From contig CANLVD010000003.1 in NCBI GenBank assembly GCA_947494445.1, forward strand, positions 124,001 to 188,000: a DNA stretch of 64,000 bases, given 5' to 3'. The stretch is from an uncultured Paracoccaceae bacterium. Lineage in GTDB: Bacteria > Pseudomonadota > Alphaproteobacteria > Rhodobacterales > Rhodobacteraceae. Numbering within the stretch: the stretch's first letter is position 1; every line of letters begins with the position of its first letter. The position numbers and the translations under genes are program-made. Below the pieces are notes generated by a model. It made no database searches and was not told the origin of the DNA. It saw only the letters and a list, made by a program, of their open reading frames with translations. Below are positions 25,909 through 36,022 of the stretch, in pieces.

Positions 25909-26723
25909 CCTCGGACATCCCTGATCCTGATACGGATCGGAAATACGCTGATCTCAAGACACGGGTCATCTCGGCCCTGATCATGGCCAGCATCGCTTTC
26001 GCAGATCTTTGGCTGGGCGGGGTCTACACGATCCTGTTGATGTGCATCATCATTGTGTTGCTGCTCTGGGAATATCGCCGCATTCATCATACCGAACTCA
26101 ACCTCAACGATCGGGGTCTGGTGATTGTCTGTATTGCAGGCATGGCAAGTGTGATCGGAACTGGCATCTACGGTTTGCTGGCGGGCTTTGGTGTGATTGC
26201 GATCGGCGTGGCAGCGCTGCTGGGGCAAAAAATATCGCCAAGACGTTGGATCGTCCCGGGATTTGTCTACATCGCCTTGGGTGTTTGCGTTCTGGTGGCC
26301 ATCCGTGAAAATCCGGTGTTCGGGTTTCAGACAATTTTGTGGTTGATACTGGTTGTCGTGGCAGCCGATGTCGGTGGATATTTTGCAGGCCGCACGTTTG
26401 GCGGCCCAAAACTCTGGCCTGCGGTCAGCCCCAAGAAGACGTGGTCGGGAGCATTGGGTGGTTTGGGACTTGCACTCATTGTTGGGATTGGATTTTCCAT
26501 GTTCGGCTCGATCCCGGTGACAGCCCTGCCTGTGCTGAGCGTCTTGCTGGCCATGGCCTCACAAGCTGGGGATTTGCTTGAATCAAGCTACAAAAGACAT
26601 TTTGGCGCCAAGGATTCCAGCGGTCTGATCCCGGGCCATGGCGGGTTGATGGACAGGCTGGACGGTCTCGCTGGTGCCTTGCTTGCCTTTGGTGTTCTTT
26701 CCTTGATCTGGCCGGGTATCTGA
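25905..26723 (+). CDS. cdsA: Phosphatidate cytidylyltransferase
   Basis: CdsA makes CDP-diacylglycerol from phosphatidate and CTP at the inner membrane. The 272-residue protein has about seven hydrophobic segments and the C-terminal signature KRHFGAKDSSGLIPGHGGLMDRLDG (core KDSS.LIPGHGG..DR.DG), plus SPKKTWSGALGG. The start is coupled to uppS by an ATGA overlap; dxr starts one base after its stop. Confidence 0.95.
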   Translation: MTSDIPDPDTDRKYADLKTRVISALIMASIAFADLWLGGVYTILLMCIIIVLLLWEYRRIHHTELNLNDRGLVIVCIAGMASVIGTGIYGLLAGFGVIAIGVAALLGQKISPRRWIVPGFVYIALGVCVLVAIRENPVFGFQTILWLILVVVAADVGGYFAGRTFGGPKLWPAVSPKKTWSGALGGLGLALIVGIGFSMFGSIPVTALPVLSVLLAMASQAGDLLESSYKRHFGAKDSSGLIPGHGGLMDRLDGLAGALLAFGVLSLIWPGI

Positions 26724-26724
26724 G

Positions 26725-27906
26725 ATGACCCGGAAAATCAGTATCTTTGGCGCAACCGGATCGATTGGCTGCAACACGATAGACCTGATTGGACGCGCGC
26801 CAGATGACTGGGACGTGGTGGCGGTAACCGGGTCCAGCAATGTCCAACGACTGGCAGACCAAGCCCGTACGCTGCACGCCGAACTTGCCGTTACCGCGGA
26901 TGAGGCGCGGTATGCTGAACTCAAAGACGCACTTGCCGGAACTGAAATCGAAGTCGCGGCTGGAGAGGATGCCATTGCCGAGGCCAGCACGCGCGAAGTT
27001 GATCTTGGCATGTCCGCAATTGTCGGATCGGCTGGGCTAAAGGCAAGCCTCGGGCTGGCAGCGCAAGGGGCCACGCTGGCGCTGGCCAACAAGGAATCGC
27101 TGGTGTGTGCCGGGTCGCTGGTCAGGCAGACGGTGGCTGCCAATAACGCAAAACTGCTGCCTGTTGACAGCGAACATTCCGCCATTTTTCAAGCCCTGCA
27201 AGGGGAGAACAGTGCGCGCATCGAACGCATTCTACTGACCGCATCAGGTGGTCCGTTTCGCAACTGGACCCTTTCCCGGATGGAAAATGTGACTCTGGAA
27301 CAGGCAATGGCCCACCCAAACTGGGACATGGGGCAAAGGATCTCCATCGACAGTGCAACCATGTTCAACAAGTCACTTGAGGTGATTGAGGCGCAGGTGC
27401 TCTTTGACGTGCACCCTGATCAGATCGAGGTGGTGGTCCATCCCCAATCCATCATTCATTCGATGATCGGTTTTGTTGATGGCGCGATCATGGCCCAGCT
27501 TGGCCCATCGGATATGCGTGGTCCCATCGGATATGCGCTGAACTATCCGGACCGGGCAGCACTTCCAGTCGATCGTATAAGCTTTGCGGAACTGGCAAGG
27601 CTCGACTTCCAACCTGCTGATCCAGAACGCTTTCCCGCTTTGGCACTGGCCCGCCGGGTGATGGCAGCAGGTGGATTGACGGGTGCGGTTTTCAATGCCG
27701 CAAAAGAGTCGGCTTTGGATGCCTTTATAGACAAATCAATTGGTTTTCTGGACATGGCGCGCCTCGTTGCCCATGTACTTGATCAGATGCAGGAAAATGC
27801 AGCGGGTGTGACGGACAGCTACACTTTGGACGACGTTATGGAATTTGATACAGAAGCCCGGGCTTTGGGCAGAGACTGGGCAAAGACCCACGGAGACGCA
27901 AGATGA
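26725..27906 (+). CDS. dxr: 1-deoxy-D-xylulose 5-phosphate reductoisomerase
   Basis: Dxr (IspC) commits deoxyxylulose phosphate to the MEP isoprenoid pathway. The 393-residue protein has the NADPH loop IFGATGSIGCNT at residues 6-17, the LALANKESLVCAG block, PVDSEHSAIFQAL with the metal/substrate residues, LTASGGPFRNW and the MGQRISIDSATMFNKSLEVIEA metal-site block (shown in part). Start ATG follows cdsA directly; its stop overlaps the rseP start (ATGA at 27903-27906). It supplies precursors used by UppS upstream in the same run. Confidence 0.97.
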   Translation: MTRKISIFGATGSIGCNTIDLIGRAPDDWDVVAVTGSSNVQRLADQARTLHAELAVTADEARYAELKDALAGTEIEVAAGEDAIAEASTREVDLGMSAIVGSAGLKASLGLAAQGATLALANKESLVCAGSLVRQTVAANNAKLLPVDSEHSAIFQALQGENSARIERILLTASGGPFRNWTLSRMENVTLEQAMAHPNWDMGQRISIDSATMFNKSLEVIEAQVLFDVHPDQIEVVVHPQSIIHSMIGFVDGAIMAQLGPSDMRGPIGYALNYPDRAALPVDRISFAELARLDFQPADPERFPALALARRVMAAGGLTGAVFNAAKESALDAFIDKSIGFLDMARLVAHVLDQMQENAAGVTDSYTLDDVMEFDTEARALGRDWAKTHGDAR

Positions 27907-29258
27907 TGGAATTGATCGCAAGCATTCCCCTGATCGGCGGATTTCTGGCCTCGGCACTGCCGTTCATTGTGGTTCTTGGCATAGTGGTCTTCGTGCATGA
28001 ATACGGCCATTACATTGTCGGGCGGTGGTGCGGCATCCATGCTGAGACGTTCTCTCTCGGGTTTGGACCCGTTCTGACGTCATGGCGCGACAAGCGTGGA
28101 ACAAAATGGCAGGTGGCAGCCCTGCCTTTGGGGGGCTTTGTGAAGTTCCTGGGCGATGCGGACGGTGCCAGCCGCTCGGACCCAGAGGCCATGGCGCAGA
28201 TGTCTGACCGGGACAAGGCGCGCAGTTTTCATGGCTCAGCCGTGTGGCGCCGCATGCTGACAGTTGCGGCAGGTCCCTTTGCAAATTTCATTCTGTCCAT
28301 CGTGGTGTTTGCAGGGATCACGCTTTGGCAGGGCCTTGTCGATGACGAACCACGGATCGATCAGGTTGCGCTGATGCCCGAACGGGGCGTGGATCTTTTG
28401 GAAACCGGTGATCTGCTGCTGCAGATCAACGGGGAAGAAGCCACCAGTGTTGGTCAACTCTATGCAGCGGGTCGTGATGACGACAGCTACGCGCCGGTGT
28501 CTGTTCGAGTGGAGCGGGACGGCCAGATTCTAGATCTCAATGTTCACTATCCGATTGCGCCATTGGTATTTGCACCCATCCCTTTCTCACCTGCAGATGC
28601 AGCAGGGCTGGAGCGGGGAGATTTTATCCTGTCGCTTGACGGTCAGGAAATCTCGGCCTGGCAGCAGTTGCAGAAGGTCATTTCCAGCAATTCCGGTGAG
28701 CCCATTGCGCTTGAAGTGTTCCGCGACGGCGAGGTGTTCGAGACCACGATCACCCCCAAGGTTCTGGACACCGAAGACGGGCAGGGCGGGTTCGAGCAAC
28801 GTATGATGATCGGCATCAGCGCCATGCAGCCCTTTACGGCTGCCACTTTTACTCCACCCGTCTGGACAGCACTGGGCATCGGTGTTGAGCGGACCTATGA
28901 CACGATTGCTATGTCACTGAATGGCATGAAGCACATCATCATAGGGTCAATCAGTGCATCCAATCTGCAAGGCCCGTTGGGCATTGCTCAGATGTCGGGT
29001 AAGCTGGCGGACAGCGGATTGCTGGACTTCATTGCCCTGATTGCGGTGATTTCTACCGCTATCGGATTGCTCAACCTCTTCCCAATTCCTGTGCTTGATG
29101 GTGGTCATTTGATGATCTTTGCCTATGAGGCTGTCGCGGGTCGCCCGCCCAATGACAAAGTCCTGCAGGTTGCCATGTCCACCGGTCTGGCGATGGTCCT
29201 GTTGCTAATGGTTTTTGCAACGTATAACGATGTGGTCAGACTGCTGTTTGTAAGCTGA
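27903..29258 (+). CDS. rseP: Site-2 intramembrane zinc metalloprotease
   Basis: RseP cleaves membrane anti-sigma factors and signal-peptide remnants. The 451-residue protein has the zinc motif HEYGH at residues 32-36 inside the first membrane helix, two PDZ-like regions (about 130-215 and 220-300), and the third-helix motif NLFPIPVLDGGHL near residue 395 with the metal-ligand Asp. Start is ATG 27903 (overlapping the dxr stop); a second ATG follows immediately. It lies just upstream of bamA, the usual order in proteobacteria. Confidence 0.95.
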   Translation: MMELIASIPLIGGFLASALPFIVVLGIVVFVHEYGHYIVGRWCGIHAETFSLGFGPVLTSWRDKRGTKWQVAALPLGGFVKFLGDADGASRSDPEAMAQMSDRDKARSFHGSAVWRRMLTVAAGPFANFILSIVVFAGITLWQGLVDDEPRIDQVALMPERGVDLLETGDLLLQINGEEATSVGQLYAAGRDDDSYAPVSVRVERDGQILDLNVHYPIAPLVFAPIPFSPADAAGLERGDFILSLDGQEISAWQQLQKVISSNSGEPIALEVFRDGEVFETTITPKVLDTEDGQGGFEQRMMIGISAMQPFTAATFTPPVWTALGIGVERTYDTIAMSLNGMKHIIIGSISASNLQGPLGIAQMSGKLADSGLLDFIALIAVISTAIGLLNLFPIPVLDGGHLMIFAYEAVAGRPPNDKVLQVAMSTGLAMVLLLMVFATYNDVVRLLFVS

Positions 29259-29310
29259 CACCGATTGCCGGGGCAAACCGGCACGCATAATCAGAGGGAC
29301 TGAGGGGCGC

Positions 29311-31641
29311 ATGACAAAGCCTGCCACGGCGTTAAGCCGGTTGATCGCTGTTTTCGGATTGATTTTGGCATTTGCCCTTGGAGGGCAGGCGCACGCCCAA
29401 AGCGCTTCTTTTTCCCGCATCGACGTTGCCGGAAACCAGCGCATCGAGGCAGACACCATTCGCGTGATCTCGGGCTTGACCCCCGGGCAGGCCGTTTCTC
29501 CCGCCGAGTTGAACGCAGCATTGCAGCGCCTGTTTGACAGCGGTTTGTTCGAAGATGTGACGCTTACACCTGCCTCGGGACGTTTGGAGATCTCTGTTGT
29601 CGAGAACCCGACGATCAATTTCATCAACTTCGAGGGCAATGACGTCATCGATGATGAAACACTGGCGACAATCATCTCTCTGCGAGAGCGTCGTGCATTT
29701 TCAAAGGCCGTCGCGGAACGTGATGCTCAGACGATTGTTGACGTCTATGCTCAATCCGGTCGCTTCAACGCGGAGGTGACCCCGGTTCTGATCAGATTGC
29801 CCGATAACCGCGTCAATCTGGTTTTCGAGATCGTGGAGGGCCGGGTCACGGAAGTGCAGCGCATCAGCTTTACTGGCAACAAGAGATTTTCCGACCGCCG
29901 TCTGCGCCGCGCCATCGAGACGGGGCAGGCGGGGCTGTTCAGCTTCCTGTTCCGCAATGACACCTATGACGAAGCGCGGCTGGAATTGGACAAGCAACTG
30001 CTGCGCCAATTCTACCTTGAGCGTGGCTATGTCGATTTTGAAGTGCGCTCTGCCAGCGCGTCACTGTCGCGCGAACGCAACGGGTTTTTCCTGTCATTCA
30101 CCATCAACGAGGGCGAGCAGTATTCCTACGGTGACATCACCGTTTCAGCTCTTGCTGAAGGCTTGGATCAGGAGGAGTTCGAAAGGGAGCTATTTCTGCG
30201 TTCCGGGCGCGTCTACAATGCCAAGGATCTGGAGCGGCAAATAGATAATCTTGCCGATCTCGCCGGCAGCCGTGGTTTTGCATTTGTGGATGTCGAGCCA
30301 CGCATCACCAAGAACGAGGAAGATCTGACTGTTGATATTGAGTTTGATCTGGTTCAGGGGCCTCGCGTTTTTGTTGAACGGATCGATATTCAGGGCAACT
30401 CACAGACACTGGATCGCGTGATCCGCCGTCAGTTCCGGATAGTTGAGGGCGATGCATTCAACGCGACAGAGATCAACCGGGCTGAGCAACGCATTCAGGC
30501 GTTGCGATTCTTCAGCGAAGTCGATGTACGAGCACGAGAAGGATCAGCGCCGGACCGGTCCATTGTGTCGGTTCGTGTTGAAGAGGCCCCGACCGGCAGC
30601 CTGAACTTCGGCGCCTCTTTCTCATCCGGCGATGGATTGGCCGGAACCGTGTCCTTGCGTGAGCGCAATTTCCTTGGGCGCGGTCAATTCGTATCTATTG
30701 ATCTGTCGTCTGGAAGCGTTGCTCAGAACCTGGGCCTGTCTTTCACTGAACCCGCACTGTTTGACCGCGATCTGTCTGCCGGTTTTGACATCTATTCGCG
30801 CAATCGCGAGCGTGAGGAGAGCGGTGTGACAACCGAAAATGTTGGCTTCTCGCCCCGCATCGGCTTCCCTTTGTCGCGCGACAGCCGCCTGACACTGCGG
30901 TATCGCATTTCCCGGGATGAGATCACAGGGGCCGATCCTGATGAGGTTTCGCCGGTTTTGATTGCCGAAGAGGACAGCCTGATAACCTCTGCAATCGGGT
31001 TTACCTACACTCTGGACAAGCGGAACTCTCCGGTTGATCCGACGTCTGGGTTTATTTTGCGGTTCGATCAGGATTTTGCTGGGCTGGGAGGCGATACACA
31101 ATTCTCCAAGACGGTGATCAATGCAAAAGCCTTCAAGGCCATATTCAACGAAGATGTCGTCCTGTCCGCTGAGGTTGAGGGTGGCGCGCTCAACATGCTT
31201 GAAGGCAATTCCCGTATTTCGGAGCGCTTCTTCCTTGGGGGTGACTCGCTGCGCGGTTTTGCAACGGGCGGTATTGGCCCGCGTGACAGATGCACAGGCT
31301 GCATAGGCCCGGGCAACGCCAATTCCGTGGATGACAGCCTTGGTGGCAACTACTTTGCGGCAGCTCGTCTAGAGGCAAGCTTCCCCATAGGCTTGCCGGA
31401 ACAGTATGGGATTTTCGGAGGCGTGTTCTTCGATGTCGGTTCGGTCTGGGGATTGAATGACGTGGTTGACGGAGCATCTGGACCGATCGATGACAGCGCG
31501 CAGCTTCGCTCAGCGGTTGGTGTGTCCCTTTTCTGGGACACTGCCATTGGACCGCTTCGTTTGAACTACGGACGCGCGATCAAGTCTGTTGATGGGGACG
31601 AAGAAGAGCGGTTCCGCCTGACGGTCGATACGCGCTTCTGA
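29311..31641 (+). CDS. bamA: Outer membrane protein assembly factor BamA
   Basis: BamA inserts beta-barrel proteins in the outer membrane. The 776-residue protein has a signal peptide (about residues 1-30, ending GGQAHAQ), five POTRA domains (about 33-350; for example FSRIDVAGNQRIEADTIR and VQRISFTGNKRFSDRRLR are POTRA starts) and a 16-strand barrel with FFLGGDSLRGF (the RGF lid-loop motif) and a C-terminal aromatic strand LTVDTRF. It is preceded by a 52-base gap with a small GCCGG/CCGGC hairpin and followed closely by an OmpH-like chaperone. Confidence 0.96.
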   Translation: MTKPATALSRLIAVFGLILAFALGGQAHAQSASFSRIDVAGNQRIEADTIRVISGLTPGQAVSPAELNAALQRLFDSGLFEDVTLTPASGRLEISVVENPTINFINFEGNDVIDDETLATIISLRERRAFSKAVAERDAQTIVDVYAQSGRFNAEVTPVLIRLPDNRVNLVFEIVEGRVTEVQRISFTGNKRFSDRRLRRAIETGQAGLFSFLFRNDTYDEARLELDKQLLRQFYLERGYVDFEVRSASASLSRERNGFFLSFTINEGEQYSYGDITVSALAEGLDQEEFERELFLRSGRVYNAKDLERQIDNLADLAGSRGFAFVDVEPRITKNEEDLTVDIEFDLVQGPRVFVERIDIQGNSQTLDRVIRRQFRIVEGDAFNATEINRAEQRIQALRFFSEVDVRAREGSAPDRSIVSVRVEEAPTGSLNFGASFSSGDGLAGTVSLRERNFLGRGQFVSIDLSSGSVAQNLGLSFTEPALFDRDLSAGFDIYSRNREREESGVTTENVGFSPRIGFPLSRDSRLTLRYRISRDEITGADPDEVSPVLIAEEDSLITSAIGFTYTLDKRNSPVDPTSGFILRFDQDFAGLGGDTQFSKTVINAKAFKAIFNEDVVLSAEVEGGALNMLEGNSRISERFFLGGDSLRGFATGGIGPRDRCTGCIGPGNANSVDDSLGGNYFAAARLEASFPIGLPEQYGIFGGVFFDVGSVWGLNDVVDGASGPIDDSAQLRSAVGVSLFWDTAIGPLRLNYGRAIKSVDGDEEERFRLTVDTRF

Positions 31642-31646
31642 TCGCC

Positions 31647-32198
31647 ATGATGCTCAAAACCTTGAGCTTGAGTGTGGTTTTGGGATTGGCGTTAAACGTC
31701 ATGCCGGTAGAGGCACAGCAAGCCCCATCCTTGCTGACGCTTGAGCAGGAACGGGTTCTCAGTGACAGCAAGGCAGGACAGGTGATCCTGGCCGAAGAGG
31801 CACGGGTTCGGGCGGAGCTTCAATCTCAAGGTCGGCAGCTTGATGCAGAACTGGAAGCCGAAGAACTCCGACTGACGGGACTGCGTGCAACCACTGATCC
31901 GGTTGAGTTTCGCAAACTGGCAGATGAGTTTGACGCTCGCGTTGTGAGCACGCGTAAAGAGCAAGAGGAAAAGGCAGCCGAGGCTCAAGCCAATTCCGAG
32001 CAGGCTCGACGATTGTTTTTTGCCCGTGTCGCACCTGTGTTACAGGCAATTTTACAGGAGACCGGGGCAGGTGCGGTGGTCGAACAGCGCCTTGTGCTGA
32101 TTTCCAATCAGAATTTGAACATCACCGACGAAGTCATTAGACGTCTGGACAGAGACACTCAAACCGACCCGTCCCCAACTCAAGACGAGAAGAACTGA
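31647..32198 (+). CDS. OmpH/Skp-family periplasmic chaperone
   Basis: A 183-residue exported protein that holds unfolded outer-membrane proteins for BamA. Residues 1-23 form a signal peptide (MPVEAQQA end). The rest is a long charged helix pair (residues about 50-120, with heptad-like Leu/Ala and many Glu/Arg) followed by an [32 protein letters not shown] segment (core APVL..I..E.GA..V...R.VL), typical of OmpH. It starts five bases after bamA and ends one base before fabZ. In many proteobacteria lpxD sits next; here it does not. Confidence 0.88.
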   Translation: MMLKTLSLSVVLGLALNVMPVEAQQAPSLLTLEQERVLSDSKAGQVILAEEARVRAELQSQGRQLDAELEAEELRLTGLRATTDPVEFRKLADEFDARVVSTRKEQEEKAAEAQANSEQARRLFFARVAPVLQAILQETGAGAVVEQRLVLISNQNLNITDEVIRRLDRDTQTDPSPTQDEKN

Positions 32199-32199
32199 C

Positions 32200-32685
32200 A
32201 TGCCTTTTACCGACATTGATCCAGATCTGGACCAGGCCGATATCGACGAGATCAAGCGCTGCATTCCGCATCGCTATCCATTTCTGTTCATCGACCGCGT
32301 GTTCAATATTGAGCCAAACACTGGTGCTGTCGGTCTGAAGAACGTGACGGTCAACGAGCCTCATTTTCAGGGACATTTCCCGGCAAAACCAGTGATGCCG
32401 GGCGTCACGATCGTTGAGGCTATGGCCCAGACAGCCGCGGTTATGGTCGTCAAGTCACTTGATCTGATGGACAATGACCTGCTGGTGTATTTCATGTCTC
32501 TGGACAGCTGCAAATTCCGCCAGATTGTTCAGCCGGGCGATCAGTTGGAGCTTCATGTCAAGGTGATCCGTGGTCGTGGCAAGGTGTGGAAGTTCTGGGG
32601 CGAAGGCAAAGTGGACGGCAAGATTGCTGCCGAGTGCGAGTTCACAGCCATGATCCAGCCCCCTGAAACGAAGGCTGCCGGATGA
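32200..32685 (+). CDS. fabZ: 3-hydroxyacyl-ACP dehydratase FabZ
   Basis: FabZ dehydrates 3-hydroxyacyl-ACP in fatty-acid synthesis and so competes with lipid A synthesis for its substrate. The 161-residue hot-dog-fold protein has [14 protein letters not shown], the catalytic histidine block [18 protein letters not shown] with the conserved Glu in [10 protein letters not shown]. The coding order fabZ-lpxA-lpxI-lpxB is standard. Its stop overlaps lpxA (ATGA at 32682-32685). Confidence 0.96.
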   Translation: MPFTDIDPDLDQADIDEIKRCIPHRYPFLFIDRVFNIEPNTGAVGLKNVTVNEPHFQGHFPAKPVMPGVTIVEAMAQTAAVMVVKSLDLMDNDLLVYFMSLDSCKFRQIVQPGDQLELHVKVIRGRGKVWKFWGEGKVDGKIAAECEFTAMIQPPETKAAG

Positions 32686-33485
32686 GCATTCACCCCTCAG
32701 CGACCGTGCATTCCCACGCGGTCATCGAAGACGGTGCTGTCATTGGTCCTGATTGTCATATCGGGCCTTTCTGTGTGATAGGCCCAAAAGTGCGGCTCGC
32801 GGCTGGCGTAGATCTCAAAAGCCATGTGGCTGTGGCAGGGGATACCGAGATCGGCGATGGCACAGTAGTCTGGCCTTTTGCGTCTATTGGACACCAGCCT
32901 CAGGATCTGAAATTTGCGGGCGAAGCGACACAACTGAAAATCGGCTCAGGCAATCGCATTCGCGAGCACGTCACGATGAATCCCGGGACGGCAGGTGGTG
33001 GTGGGCTGACGCAAGTGGGCGACAACGGACTCTACATGATGGGCGTGCATGTCGGGCATGATTGCATCGTTGGCAACGGCGTCGTTCTGGCCAACAACGC
33101 GTCCCTTGGTGGCCATTGTGTAATCGGAAACAACGTCGTCATCGGCGCGCTTGCAGGCGTGCACCAGTTTTGTCGTGTTGGCCAGGGCGCCATGATCGGC
33201 GGGCTGGCGGCCGTGGTCAGTGATGTGATCCCATTTGGTACTGTCATCGGAGAGCGTGCATTCCTGGGCGGGCTCAACCTTGTCGGGTTGAAACGGCGCG
33301 GCGTGGACAAATTGGCAATTCACGGGTTGCGCAACGCCTATGAAGAGCTGTTTGCCTCAGGCAGCAACCTCAAGGAGGCGGCGGCCGAGATCTCGATTAA
33401 ATACGAGGGCAATCCGCTTGTTGCCGAGCTTGTCAGTTTCCTGCAAGCAGACAGCAGCCGTCATGTCACAAGGCCATCTTCATGA
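32682..33485 (+). CDS. lpxA: UDP-N-acetylglucosamine acyltransferase
   Basis: LpxA adds 3-hydroxyacyl chains to UDP-GlcNAc, the first lipid A step. The 267-residue protein is a left-handed beta-helix with hexapeptide repeats ([LIV]-G-x-x-x-x style, e.g. [28 protein letters not shown]), the catalytic His block [14 protein letters not shown] and the C-terminal helix ITxxG-like NLVGLKRRG. Overlaps: fabZ at its start, lpxI at its end (ATGA at 33482-33485). Confidence 0.97.
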   Translation: MSIHPSATVHSHAVIEDGAVIGPDCHIGPFCVIGPKVRLAAGVDLKSHVAVAGDTEIGDGTVVWPFASIGHQPQDLKFAGEATQLKIGSGNRIREHVTMNPGTAGGGGLTQVGDNGLYMMGVHVGHDCIVGNGVVLANNASLGGHCVIGNNVVIGALAGVHQFCRVGQGAMIGGLAAVVSDVIPFGTVIGERAFLGGLNLVGLKRRGVDKLAIHGLRNAYEELFASGSNLKEAAAEISIKYEGNPLVAELVSFLQADSSRHVTRPSS

Positions 33486-34381
33486 GTTCCAGTACCAACC
33501 TTCCTGCTTTGGGTGATGCGATAGCGATTGTTGCAGGTTCAGGCATCCTGCCGCGCATGATTGCCGAGGATTGTGCCCTGCGCGGCCAACCTTACCGGGT
33601 TGTTCTGTTTGAAGGCGTGACGTTGGATTGGGTTCACAAACACCCTGTAATTAATGCGATATTCGAGAAGCCGGGACGGCTGTTTTCGGACATGCGCAAG
33701 GCCAATTGCAAAACCGTCAGTTTTGCCGGTGGCATGACGCGACCCAAGCTCAGCCCGTTGCGGTTTGACCTCAAAGGTCTGCGGTTGGCGCCCTCGCTGT
33801 TCTCCGCGCTTAAATCCGGCGATGATGCGGCGCTGTCGATTGTCTCAAATATCTTTGAAGCCGAAGGGTTCGCGATCAAGGCCCCACATGAATTGCTTGA
33901 ATCACTTCTTATGAAACCCGGTGTCCTGACCAAGGCGCAACCATCTGACGACGACAAGAGCGACGCTTCGCGGGCATCCGAGATCGTGCGCGCCATTGGC
34001 AGTGTGGATGTCGGGCAGGGAGCAGTTGTGGCGCAAGGCATTTGTCTTGCCACAGAAAGCATTCAAGGCACAGACCAGATGCTGGAATTCGTGGCCAAAA
34101 CCGGTGAGATGTATCGACCTGACCCTGATGGCTCCAAAGGTGTTCTGCTGAAAGCTCCCAAACCCGGTCAGGACTGGCGGGTTGATCTGCCTGCTATCGG
34201 CCCTGGCACGATGGACCGTGCAGCGAAGGCAGGTCTTGCGGGAGTTGTCGTACAGGCAGGTGGCGTGCTGGTTCTGGGACTGGATGAGACTATTGCCAAG
34301 GCAGATGAGCTGGGGCTGTTTCTCTGGGGTCGTGACAGCGATGTGCCAAATCCGGACAACGCGTCAGACGAGCCCGCGTGA
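33482..34381 (+). CDS. lpxI: UDP-2,3-diacylglucosamine pyrophosphatase LpxI
   Basis: LpxI hydrolyses UDP-2,3-diacylglucosamine to lipid X, replacing LpxH in alphaproteobacteria. The 299-residue protein has AIVAGSGILPRMIAEDC, SFAGGMTRPKLSPL, GDDAALSIVSNIFEAEGF, and DVGQGAVVAQGICLATESIQGTDQMLE (core GQGAVV..G..LA.E.I.GTD.M). Its stop overlaps the GTG start of lpxB. Confidence 0.95.
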   Translation: MSSSTNLPALGDAIAIVAGSGILPRMIAEDCALRGQPYRVVLFEGVTLDWVHKHPVINAIFEKPGRLFSDMRKANCKTVSFAGGMTRPKLSPLRFDLKGLRLAPSLFSALKSGDDAALSIVSNIFEAEGFAIKAPHELLESLLMKPGVLTKAQPSDDDKSDASRASEIVRAIGSVDVGQGAVVAQGICLATESIQGTDQMLEFVAKTGEMYRPDPDGSKGVLLKAPKPGQDWRVDLPAIGPGTMDRAAKAGLAGVVVQAGGVLVLGLDETIAKADELGLFLWGRDSDVPNPDNASDEPA

Positions 34382-35544
34382 GCGGGCTGACGGTCTATCT
34401 GATCGCGGGAGAGCCTTCGGGTGACAAACTGGGTGCTGCCCTGATGACTGGCCTTAAGACCTTGCGGCCCGACATTCAGTTTCGCGGTATCGGTGGTCCG
34501 GAAATGACCGCGCTCGGTCTCAAAAGCCTTTTCCCAATGGCTGAACTGTCGATCATGGGGCTGGTTGAGATCTTGCCCAAGGTACCGCAACTGTTGAAGC
34601 GTATCGCGGAGACCGTGTCCGACATCGCGCAAGCTGATCCGGATGTTTTGATCACGATCGACTCGCCTGATTTCTGTCTGCGGGTCGCCGGGCGGGCACG
34701 CAAATCCAGGCCTGATCTCCGAACCGTGCACTATGTTGCTCCAAGCGTCTGGGCCTGGCGTCCGAAACGTGCTGACAAAATGGCCCGTTCTATCGATCAT
34801 GTATTGGCACTGCTGCCGTTCGAGCCGCCCTATATGGAAGCAGCCGGCATGAGCTGTGATTTTGTAGGCCACCCTATTGCGACAGTTCCGGTGCCATCGC
34901 GTAAAGACCAAATCAGTTTGCGTGCAGATCTGGGGATCCCGCAATCTGCACCGGTACTGACACTTCTGCCCGGGTCACGCGGGTCCGAGATCAGGCGTCT
35001 TGGCGTGCAATTCAAAGAGTTGGCCAGCCGAGTGGTGGCCGCGCATGAGGACGTCCATGTGATTGTCCCGACCGTCGCGGCGCAAAGAGACACGGTCACG
35101 GAGCTTTTCACCGGCGTGGAATTCCCGGTTCATCTGCTGCACCAGTCTGGCGCGACGGACCAGCGCAAGCTGGCGGCATTTGCGACGTCTACGGCAGCTC
35201 TCGCAGCCTCTGGCACGGTATCACTAGAGCTTGCAGCCATGGGCACGCCCATGGTGATCGGGTACCGGACCAGTGCCTTGACGACCATGATGGTCAAGCG
35301 AATGGCCAAGATCGATACGGCAACACTGGTCAATCTGCTGACCGAGACCAAACTGGTGCCTGAGTTCCTGTTTGAGGCCTGCACGTCGGAAAACTTGCTG
35401 AATGCAACCATGAGCTTGATGGGCGACATCGAGGTGCGTGAACGTCAGATTGCTGGATTTGACAAGGCCTTGCTGAAACTTGGCCGGGGAGGAGAGGATC
35501 CGGGGTTGCGCGCTGCGCGCTCGGTCCTGAGCGTTATTCGGTAA
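34378..35544 (+). CDS. lpxB: Lipid-A-disaccharide synthase
   Basis: LpxB joins lipid X and UDP-diacylglucosamine to form the disaccharide. The 388-residue GT-B glycosyltransferase has YLIAGEPSGDKLGAALM, FRGIGGPEM, VAPSVWAWRPKRADKMARSIDH (core VAPSVWAWRP.R) and LTLLPGSRGSEIRRL with the conserved GSR. GTG start overlaps the lpxI stop (GTGA). The C-terminus overlaps the end of the convergent ybaK gene by 11 bases. Confidence 0.97.
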   Translation: MSGLTVYLIAGEPSGDKLGAALMTGLKTLRPDIQFRGIGGPEMTALGLKSLFPMAELSIMGLVEILPKVPQLLKRIAETVSDIAQADPDVLITIDSPDFCLRVAGRARKSRPDLRTVHYVAPSVWAWRPKRADKMARSIDHVLALLPFEPPYMEAAGMSCDFVGHPIATVPVPSRKDQISLRADLGIPQSAPVLTLLPGSRGSEIRRLGVQFKELASRVVAAHEDVHVIVPTVAAQRDTVTELFTGVEFPVHLLHQSGATDQRKLAAFATSTAALAASGTVSLELAAMGTPMVIGYRTSALTTMMVKRMAKIDTATLVNLLTETKLVPEFLFEACTSENLLNATMSLMGDIEVRERQIAGFDKALLKLGRGGEDPGLRAARSVLSVIR

Positions 35545-36004
35545 AATCCACGATTGTCGGCTGAAGCGCATCCTTCAGGATATCTGGCGCAACCTCAAAC
35601 ACATGATGAGGTGTCCCTGCTGCTGCCCAGATCCGATCAAAGGTAAGGATGTGGGGGTCCATGAACGTCTCAACCGGGTTCAGATGCCCAAGCGGTGAGA
35701 CCCCACCGATGGCAAAGCCCGTGTAGGCCCGAATGCTGGCCGCATCGGCCTTGGTCAACGGCTTTCCGGCGGCTTTTTCAGCTTTCCCCTGTGACACCCG
35801 GTTGCCCCCGGCTGTCAGGAACAAGACATGGGTGTCTTGCCCTTCGATGCGGAACAAGATCGATTTGATGATCTGATCAACATCGCATTTGCAGGCATCA
35901 GCGGCAGCTTGTGCTGTCAGTGTACCTTGTGGCAGGTGGATTGGCTCAATTTCAAGCCCCAGCGCATCAGCATGCGCCAGGACCCGTTTCAGGCTTTTGC
36001 TCAT
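35534..36004 (-). CDS. YbaK-type aminoacyl-tRNA deacylase
   Basis: A 156-residue trans-editing protein of the YbaK/ProX superfamily, which removes mischarged amino acids (such as Cys or Ala) from tRNAPro. Residues of the fold are visible: TAQAAADACKCDVDQIIKSILF (invariant Lys in IIKSILF), VLFLTAGGNRVSQGKAE, TGFAIGGVSPLGHL with the GGVSPxG motif and TFDRIWAAAGTPHHVFEVAP. It lies 18 bases downstream of gltA on the same strand. Confidence 0.88.
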   Translation of the reverse strand: MSKSLKRVLAHADALGLEIEPIHLPQGTLTAQAAADACKCDVDQIIKSILFRIEGQDTHVLFLTAGGNRVSQGKAEKAAGKPLTKADAASIRAYTGFAIGGVSPLGHLNPVETFMDPHILTFDRIWAAAGTPHHVFEVAPDILKDALQPTIVDFTE

Positions 36005-36022
36005 GGATCGTTTCGTCGCGTC

